Shown here: piece by piece, positions 6,977-12,507 of the stretch
Numbering within the stretch: the first letter of the stretch is position 1
Layout: the number at the start of each line of letters is the position of its first letter
NCBI GenBank assembly: GCA_964472545.1
Contig: CAYYNP010000116.1
Span: 1-27,191 of the forward strand
Direction of reading: 5' to 3'
Origin: CAYYNP01 sp964472545
GTDB taxonomy: Bacteria; Planctomycetota; Planctomycetia; Pirellulales; Thermoguttaceae
Length of the DNA stretch: 27,191 nucleotides
Notes under the pieces: model-generated
The model's input: the letters and a program-made list of their open reading frames with translations, nothing else
What the model was told of the DNA's origin: nothing
The model's database searches: none
Made by a program: the position numbers and the translations under genes

Positions 6977-7136
6977 AACGCTGAGGGCGGGAATCGAGGC
7001 CGGTGGGAAGTTGACGGCGGCCAAAAGAACGCCGCCGTCCTAACGCCGCAACCACGCCCCGAGCGAGACGAGAGCCCGCCGCCCCTCTTTGTCACTCTGT
7101 CATCCCCTCACCCCCTCACCCGTTCACCCCTCACCT
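6977..7136. repeat. intergenic hairpin and C-rich complement of the G-rich repeat
   Basis: No gene was found here. A perfect 9-bp stem, GACGGCGGC (7013-7021) with GCCGCCGTC (7031-7039), encloses a 9-nt loop. The C-rich tract at 7090-7136 faces the G-rich repeat in inverted order. The whole interval therefore reads as a nested palindrome between the Ea22-like and HTH genes. Its right end overlaps the last codons of the Ea22-like gene. Confidence 0.6.
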
Positions 7137-7613
7137 CGGGTTGCCTACCAGCACCTTCGGTGCGGGCGCAGGACTCTCGCCGGCCTCGTCGCGGTCGTTG
7201 CGCAGGGCCGTCTCCAGCGTGTGAATCCGCTCCATGAGGAACTCGCGCTGTTCGTTCCATTGCCGGCGGTCTTGCAGCAGACGCAGCAGCAGATGTCGGG
7301 CCTTGCAGATCAGTTGGACGTTTGCATAGCCCACGCCCTCTTCGGGCGACCGATCGGTGGAGACGGTAAGGCTGACGATGCGGCGTCCGTCGGGCAGCAG
7401 GGCCACGACCTCTGAGTCGCCTTCGGCCTCGTCCTCCAGCACCAGGGGCCCGGGGGTCGCCGCCTGACAGATCGCTTCGACCAGCGCCGCCTCTTCGTCG
7501 TCCATCGGTGTTGCGCGCTCCAGGCAGAGCGGATCAAACGCGGCACCCTCGAGCCCGCCATCTTCGGCAGCGCTACCCTCGACATCGACAGACGGTTGCG
7601 ATTCGTGATTCAT
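7131..7613 (-). CDS. Ea22-like phage accessory protein
   Basis: The 160-residue product has the hallmark pattern of the Ea22-like phage family: a helix ending in ATPGP (52-56), a divergent beta section, then ANVQLICKARHLLLRLL (97-113) and a C-terminal helical segment (QREFLMERIHTLETALR). The function of this family is unknown. AGGAGG lies 5 nt before the ATG, and a perfect TATAAT lies about 45 nt upstream, so this is probably the first gene of its transcript. It supports a phage origin for the cassette. Confidence 0.65.
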   Translation of the reverse strand: MNHESQPSVDVEGSAAEDGGLEGAAFDPLCLERATPMDDEEAALVEAICQAATPGPLVLEDEAEGDSEVVALLPDGRRIVSLTVSTDRSPEEGVGYANVQLICKARHLLLRLLQDRRQWNEQREFLMERIHTLETALRNDRDEAGESPAPAPKVLVGNPR

Positions 7614-7658
7614 GACAACCTCCTCGTGATCTCGAGTCGTGCGGAACAGTGGGCTCCT

Positions 7659-7696
7659 ATTATAGCAGAATCACTCCGGTTTCTCCTACCAGGAGA
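7659..7696 (-). promoter_or_regulatory. promoter with operator-like palindrome for the Ea22-like gene
   Basis: On the minus strand a perfect TATAAT occupies 7664-7659. The position 17 nt upstream, where a -35 box belongs, holds no TTGACA but one half of a perfect palindrome, TCTCCT-GGT-AGGAGA (7696-7682). A protein bound there would cover the -35 region, which fits repressor or activator control. Confidence 0.5.
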
Positions 7697-7710
7697 CCCA
7701 TTTCGGACTG

Positions 7711-7736
7711 ATTAACACCACCCCCAAGGTGTGTTT
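7711..7736. terminator. weak hairpin after the DNase-I-fold gene
   Basis: ACACC (7715-7719) pairs with GGTGT (7728-7732) around an 8-nt loop, 20 nt past the stop of the gene ending at 7756. The stem is short and the U-tract on the minus strand is poor. Confidence 0.3.
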
Positions 7737-7755
7737 TCCTCCGAACTGCCTGTCC

Positions 7756-8745
7756 CTACTGCAATTCAGGCTCGCCAAAACCGGCAACACGGCCCACCCG
7801 ACCACCCTCGTAGGGGCTGAATTCTGCCCAGACTGGCAGGTGATCGGAGACATCGCGGGCCTCTTCGGCTGTAAGCTCGAAATCGCGAATTAGGTCGGTC
7901 ACGTCGGAAACGCCGGTGAATTCGCAGGTGGCCCGACGATCGAGCAAGATGTTGTCGATCGGTTGAGAGCTGAGGTAGCTGGTGGGCATACCGGTGACCG
8001 ACGCCACGAACTTCGGCGTCTTCTGCCATCCCTTGGTGTCCGGTGCCACGCCGAAATCACCCAACAGAATGACGTCGTCCTCGGCCGGCCGACGCGCGCG
8101 AACCGCGCGATAGACGTCGTCCAACAGATCCCCTTCCGTCATCGCGCGATCCGGATCGATGTGGACGTTGACCAGTTGGAAGGTGAAGGTCTCGCGCTGG
8201 TCCGGGCCTCTCACGCGGAAGTAAGCCACCAAAGGTTGATGGCGAAAGCGGTCCTGCGGGTCTTCGACCAAATGGGCTTTGGCCCCGTCGGAGACGTCGA
8301 TTTCGATCGTCTCGGCGTTGAACAGAAACGCGCTATACTGCTGGACCTCCTCGAGCTCGACGTTCGAGGCCACCGCAAACTCGTATCGCCGGCCCGACTT
8401 CTCCAACAGGTCGACCAACTCGCGCAAAACCCCTTGGCTGCCGGCACGCACGTCCTGGATGGCGATGATGTCGTATTGCGGGATCACCTTGATCAGTGCG
8501 TCGCTGACGACGCGGTTGCCGAGTTTCCGCTGGTCGAAGCTGCTGAGATTGAACGTGGCGACGCGAATCAATGCGCTGGGCCGCTGGGGCGCGCTGTCCC
8601 AAGGCAGGCCGGTGCGCGGATGGACCGTCAGATAGTCGATCTTGCCGTCGGGCCCGCGATGGGGCGTGACCTCGTAGTTGAAAATTGCATAGATGCCCCC
8701 GCCGACGGTCAGGAACAACAGCAGGATACAGATTCGTTTCCACAT
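7756..8745 (-). CDS. membrane-anchored endonuclease/exonuclease/phosphatase-family protein
   Basis: From the ATG at 8745 (GGAGGA 7 nt upstream) the product has 329 residues. An N-terminal hydrophobic segment (about 4-22) serves as signal anchor or signal peptide. The rest is a DNase I-like fold: ATFNLSSF (63-70), IIAIQDV (93-99), VNVHIDPD (192-199, His195), ILLGDFG (226-232), IDNILL and DVSDHLPVW (298-306). Two usual catalytic positions differ: the Glu of IALQE is Asp98 and the Asn of GDFN is Gly232. The His-Asp pairs are kept. It may be a nuclease or phosphodiesterase with altered metal binding, or a non-catalytic relative. A start 47 codons upstream lacks support. Confidence 0.75.
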   Translation of the reverse strand: MWKRICILLLFLTVGGGIYAIFNYEVTPHRGPDGKIDYLTVHPRTGLPWDSAPQRPSALIRVATFNLSSFDQRKLGNRVVSDALIKVIPQYDIIAIQDVRAGSQGVLRELVDLLEKSGRRYEFAVASNVELEEVQQYSAFLFNAETIEIDVSDGAKAHLVEDPQDRFRHQPLVAYFRVRGPDQRETFTFQLVNVHIDPDRAMTEGDLLDDVYRAVRARRPAEDDVILLGDFGVAPDTKGWQKTPKFVASVTGMPTSYLSSQPIDNILLDRRATCEFTGVSDVTDLIRDFELTAEEARDVSDHLPVWAEFSPYEGGRVGRVAGFGEPELQ

Positions 8746-9048
8746 GGTCTTCCTCCCAGAGGCGCGATTCGCCGCCGGAAACCCCCAAAACACGGGGGAA
8801 GAAACGCCGAAACTCGCCCGAGACTCCAGATCATCTTCGGATCGCCGAGGCAGCTTTGCTGATTTCGCCTCCGCGAGCCGGTGCAATCGGAAATCGGCAA
8901 ACAGCGGTCACAGACGTAAGCAATCGCCCAACCCGTCAGGAGCCGTTCGTAGTGACCGCATTCATGCGGTCTTTCGCGGGATTCCGCTGCACGGCCCCGA
9001 TGAATCGGGGCACTACGAACGGGTTAGACGAATGCTCACTCACAGGCC
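8746..9048. other. intergenic region between moaB-like and DNase-I-fold genes
   Basis: No gene is seen in these 303 bases. Near the DNase-I-fold gene start there is a small CCCCC/GGGGG hairpin (about 8783-8799). The moaB-proximal half holds the cruciform described separately. Confidence 0.5.
8943..9022. repeat. three-hairpin cruciform element
   Basis: An outer perfect 12-bp stem (8943-8954 with 9011-9022) encloses two perfect 8-bp hairpins with 2-nt loops, GACCGCAT-TC-ATGCGGTC (8954-8971) and GCCCCGAT-GA-ATCGGGGC (8994-9011). The whole folds into a three-way junction. It lies 27 nt past the moaB-like stop on the minus strand and may act as a 3' end, but its build looks like a dispersed palindromic element. 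Confidence 0.8.
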
Positions 9049-9558
9049 CTACCGCCGCGCTTCGCGGACCAAGTGTCCCAACTCGGGCAAAATGACCTTC
9101 TCGACGGCCAATTGCACGGCCGCACGCGAGCCGGGCATCGTCAGCAGGACCGTGCGGCCGATCAGCCCGCCGGTGGCCCGGCTGAGCATCGCCGCGGGCC
9201 CGATCTGCTCGTAGCTAAGCATGCGGAACAACTCGCCGTAGCCGGGCAGAGGTCTGTCGAGCAGTTGGCTAACGGTCTCGAACGTCTGGTCGCGGCTGCC
9301 CAATCCGGTGCCGCCGGTCATCAGGATCGCGTCGACGTCGCCGCGTTGCTGCAATTCGCCCAACAACTCCCGCATCGGCTGCGGCTCGTCGGGGATGATC
9401 CGCCGAACGTGGACCAAGTGTCCGGCGTCGGCAAGCAAATCGACCGCCGTTTGCCCGCCCGTGTCGGTTTCCAGGGTCCGCGTGTCGCTGACCGTGATCA
9501 CGGCACACCCAACTATTTGGGGGGCTTCGTGTCGATGTTGGGCGGGCACTTGGCTCAT
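9049..9558 (-). CDS. moaB: MoaB/MogA-family molybdenum cofactor protein
   Basis: The 169-residue product belongs to the molybdopterin-adenylyltransferase fold that activates molybdopterin with ATP before molybdenum insertion. Visible motifs are TVSDTR (22-27), TGGTG (81-85), SRDQTFET (88-95), the conserved GELFRMLS (108-115), SRATGG (126-131) and MPGS (141-144). Length is typical for MoaB. GAGG lies 7 nt before the ATG. No other cofactor genes are nearby, so MoaB versus MogA cannot be settled from context. It is divergent from the HEAT-like pair. Confidence 0.88.
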   Translation of the reverse strand: MSQVPAQHRHEAPQIVGCAVITVSDTRTLETDTGGQTAVDLLADAGHLVHVRRIIPDEPQPMRELLGELQQRGDVDAILMTGGTGLGSRDQTFETVSQLLDRPLPGYGELFRMLSYEQIGPAAMLSRATGGLIGRTVLLTMPGSRAAVQLAVEKVILPELGHLVREARR

Positions 9559-9702
9559 CGGCAGGCCTCACGTTCGTCTGGTTGCGAGTATTGGCGACAG
9601 CGCCGTGTGGTGCAAAGGAGTGGCTGGGCCGTTGCGGCAGATTGGACCTGCCCCCCTTTCGGGCTGAAGATCCGGAAAAACCGTCATTCGGGGGGATTTA
9701 CG

Positions 9703-9732
9703 TTGCCCCTGTTGCGAGCTTATCCGTATACT
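9703..9732 (+). promoter_or_regulatory. sigma70-like promoter for the HEAT-like gene pair
   Basis: TTGCCC (9703-9708) and TATACT (9727-9732) are spaced by 18 nt, close to the housekeeping consensus. The predicted transcript would begin about 70 nt before the ATG at 9809. Confidence 0.55.
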
Positions 9733-9808
9733 ATGGTGAAGTCGTGTCGGTGGCAATCCGACGCGTCAGACGCTAGGTTGCGCGAATCGCGCCGCAGGAG
9801 AACGGACC

Positions 9809-11023
9809 ATGAAGCACTCGGCGGTTGGACCGGTCGTCCTGCTGGTCATGCTCCTGGCCGATGCACAATCGACCCGCGGCGAGGTCTTCCTGCTGACCTC
9901 CGGCGGCCGCGTGGTGGGCGAGCTGCTCAACCCGGACGAAGTCCCACGCCAGCAGTACGTCGTGCAGACCGCCGTGGGCCAGATCACCTTGAAGCAGCCG
10001 CAAGTCGAGACGGTGCTGCGCGTTCGGCCGGAGCTACTGCAGTACGAGAAGATCTACCCCCGCTACGCCGACACGGCCGCAGCGCAGTGGGAAATTGCCG
10101 AGTGGTGCCGGCAGCGTCAACTGGCCACCGAACGCGAGCGGCATCTACGGCGGGTAATCGAGTTGGACCCCGACCATGCCGAAGCCCGGCGCCTCTTGGG
10201 GTATCAGAAAGACCAAGGCCGCTGGGTCACCCGACAGCAGAAGATGGCCGAGCAGGGCTACGTGCAGTACAAGGGCCGCTACCGTACGGCCCAGGAAATC
10301 GAGTTAATGGAGGCCGAGCGGAAGATCGACCTGGCCGAGAAGGAGTGGCTCCGCCGATTGGCCCGCTGGCGGGAATGGCTCACCAAGGATCGGGCCTTGG
10401 AGGCCCAGCGGAACATCGTCGCGATCAACGATCCGCACGCCGTGGTCGGACTGATCCGCTATCTCGAGAACGACAACGAGCCGTACGCTCGGGTCCTCTA
10501 CATTGAGGCCCTGGCCAACGTGGGCACGCCCCCGGCCACCCGAGCGCTGGCGGCCTGTTCGTTGCGCGACCCGGTCGAAGAGGTGCGGCTGACTTGCCTG
10601 GATTACCTCAAGAAGGGCAAACATCCCGACGTAGTCGCGTATTACGTCGGCCGATTGCGCGATCGGAACAACATCGTGGTCAACCTGGCGGCGATGTGCT
10701 TAGGGCAAATGAACGACACTTCGGCCGTGCGGCCGTTGATCGACGCCTTGGTGACCGTACACCAATACACGTACTCCTCCGGGAACCCCGGCGCCATCAC
10801 GACCACGATGCCGACGGGCCCCGGCGGCTCGGGGTTGCCCGGCGGCAGCGGACTGTCGATGGGCGGCACGCCGACGACGATCACCCGGCCGGTAGCCAAC
10901 CAGGCGGCGCTCGACGCCCTGGAGTTGTTGACCGGCCAGAATTTCAGCTTTGACAAACAGGCGTGGGGATATTGGCACGCCGCACAGCAGCGCCCGCTCG
11001 TGCTGGATGCCCGCCGGGACTAG
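9809..11023 (+). CDS. secreted HEAT-like repeat protein, first tandem copy
   Basis: The 404-residue product has a signal peptide (MKHSAVGPVVLLVMLLADAQ, cleavage near RG-E). A beta-rich N-terminal part (about 25-85, LTSGGRVVGELLNP) is followed by a TPR-like helical stretch (about 87-135) and then a segment QGYVQYKGRYRTAQEIEL. Residues about 205-320 form HEAT-like helical pairs (DPHAVVGLIRYLENDN, TRALAACSLRDPVEEVRLTC). A Gly-rich linker (335-353) leads to a conserved end, ALELLTGQNFSFDKQAW. AGGAG lies 8 nt before the ATG. The next gene is a clear paralogue in the same order. This build is familiar from planctomycete secreted proteins of unknown function; protein binding in the periplasm is likely. 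Confidence 0.75.
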   Translation: MKHSAVGPVVLLVMLLADAQSTRGEVFLLTSGGRVVGELLNPDEVPRQQYVVQTAVGQITLKQPQVETVLRVRPELLQYEKIYPRYADTAAAQWEIAEWCRQRQLATERERHLRRVIELDPDHAEARRLLGYQKDQGRWVTRQQKMAEQGYVQYKGRYRTAQEIELMEAERKIDLAEKEWLRRLARWREWLTKDRALEAQRNIVAINDPHAVVGLIRYLENDNEPYARVLYIEALANVGTPPATRALAACSLRDPVEEVRLTCLDYLKKGKHPDVVAYYVGRLRDRNNIVVNLAAMCLGQMNDTSAVRPLIDALVTVHQYTYSSGNPGAITTTMPTGPGGSGLPGGSGLSMGGTPTTITRPVANQAALDALELLTGQNFSFDKQAWGYWHAAQQRPLVLDARRD

Positions 11024-11036
11024 AGGAACCAGCGCC

Positions 11037-12242
11037 GTGAATCGCTTCGCTCTAGCTCTGATCTTTTCGATCGCCCTATCGTTATCGGTCTGCAATTCTG
11101 CCACGGCCGAGGTATTCGCGCTTGCCAACGGCGGCCGCGTCGTGGGCGAATTGCTCAACCCCAGCCAATCGCCGCGGGAAAACTACGCCATCGAGACGTC
11201 GGTCGGCGGCCGGATCCTGCTGGACGCGTCGCAGGTCAAGCAGGTCGTTCGCCTGCGGCCCGGCGAGTTGGAATACCGCAAGATCCGCTACGGCTACGCC
11301 GACACGGCGGCCGAACAATGGGCGCTGGCCGAGTGGTGCCGCGAGCAGAACCTGCTTTCCCGCCGCAAGATCCACCTCGAGCGGACGATCGAACTCGACG
11401 CCAGTCACGCCGCGGCCAATCGGGCGCTGGGCTACCATCTCGAAGGCGGCCAATGGGTCCTGCCCGCGGACGTGATGACGGCCCAAGGCTACGTCCGCTA
11501 CGAGGGCCGCTGGCGGTCGTTACAGGAGATCCAGTTGATCAAGGCCAAGGAAGACGCCACGGCTGCCCAAGGCCAGTGGTCGCGAAAGATCCGCATGTGG
11601 CGCAAGTGGCTGGGCACCGACCGAGACGGCGACGCCCGGCGGAATCTGCTGTCGATCGAGGACCCCCACGCCGTGAAGCCGCTAGAGACCCTGCTCAACG
11701 ACGAAGAGCACACGCATCTGCGTCTGCTCTACATCGACGCCCTATCCCGCATTAACTCACCAGGGGCAATTCGCGTCTTGTCGCTTTGCTCGCTGAACGA
11801 TGCGGTCGACGAGGTGCGGCTGACCTGTCTCGACCATCTCAAGACGACCGGCGACCCCAGCGTGGTCGACTACTACATCAGCCAGCTCGGCAACAAGCTC
11901 AACTACATGGTGCAGCGGGCCGGTATCGGCTTACGCGAGATGAAAGACCCCCGCTCGATCGGCCCGTTGATCGACGCCTTGGTCACGACCCACAAGTTCC
12001 AAGTCAGCCAGGGCGGCGCCGGTTCGATCTCGCCCACCTTCGGCTCAGGTGCCGGCGGTGGCGGCGGCGGGCTGTCGATCGGCGGGCGTCCGAAGATCAT
12101 CCAACGCGACTTCCAAAACCGCCCCGTTCTCGAAGCCCTGGTGGCCATGACCGGCCAGAACTTCCAGTTCCAGGAGCATCTCTGGCGAGAATGGCGGGCG
12201 GCGCAGATGCGGGTGGAACACGTGAATCTGCGGCGGGATTGA
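11037..12242 (+). CDS. secreted HEAT-like repeat protein, second tandem copy
   Basis: The 401-residue product starts at a GTG 13 nt after the first copy's stop, with AGAGGA upstream; a longer frame would overlap the first gene and lose the signal peptide. The signal peptide is MNRFALALIFSIALSLSVC, ending near ATA-E. It matches the first copy along its full length: GGRVVGELLNP, ADTAAEQWALAEWCR, QGYVRYEGRWRSLQEIQL, DPHAV, EVRLTCLDHL, a Gly-rich linker and MTGQNFQFQEHLWREW. The two were produced by tandem duplication and have diverged strongly, mostly outside these blocks. Co-transcription is likely, and the pair may form a heteromer. Confidence 0.75.
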   Translation: MNRFALALIFSIALSLSVCNSATAEVFALANGGRVVGELLNPSQSPRENYAIETSVGGRILLDASQVKQVVRLRPGELEYRKIRYGYADTAAEQWALAEWCREQNLLSRRKIHLERTIELDASHAAANRALGYHLEGGQWVLPADVMTAQGYVRYEGRWRSLQEIQLIKAKEDATAAQGQWSRKIRMWRKWLGTDRDGDARRNLLSIEDPHAVKPLETLLNDEEHTHLRLLYIDALSRINSPGAIRVLSLCSLNDAVDEVRLTCLDHLKTTGDPSVVDYYISQLGNKLNYMVQRAGIGLREMKDPRSIGPLIDALVTTHKFQVSQGGAGSISPTFGSGAGGGGGGLSIGGRPKIIQRDFQNRPVLEALVAMTGQNFQFQEHLWREWRAAQMRVEHVNLRRD

Positions 12243-12507
12243 GGGCTGCCTTTAGAACGATCACGCCAGGAGCGCAACTGCCCGATCAGAATTCACGAAA
12301 AATGGGCAGTATTCGTGAAAGCGCTGGAGACAGTATCACGACGCAACTCCCTTCAGAATAGGAGTTTAGCAGGTCTCTCCGCAAGAAGGGGGAGACTGTC
12401 TGCAATCCAGACGATTTCCGCGACTTACGCAACGGGAGCGTCGGGGCTTGCGTCGCCAAACTGCCGGCCCCCTTCGATCAACCCGCCATGCGGCGCTGAC
12501 AAACCGA
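12243..12507. terminator. convergent intergenic region with several hairpins
   Basis: This gap separates the plus-strand HEAT pair from the minus-strand subtilase. It holds interleaved stems ACTGCCC/GGGCAGT (12277-12283 and 12304-12310) and TTCACGAA/TTCGTGAA (12292-12299 and 12312-12319), a hairpin at 12372-12395 with one G-U pair, and a perfect 5-bp hairpin at 12397-12411. None has a strong U-tract, but together they can serve as a bidirectional end. No gene is seen. Confidence 0.4.
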
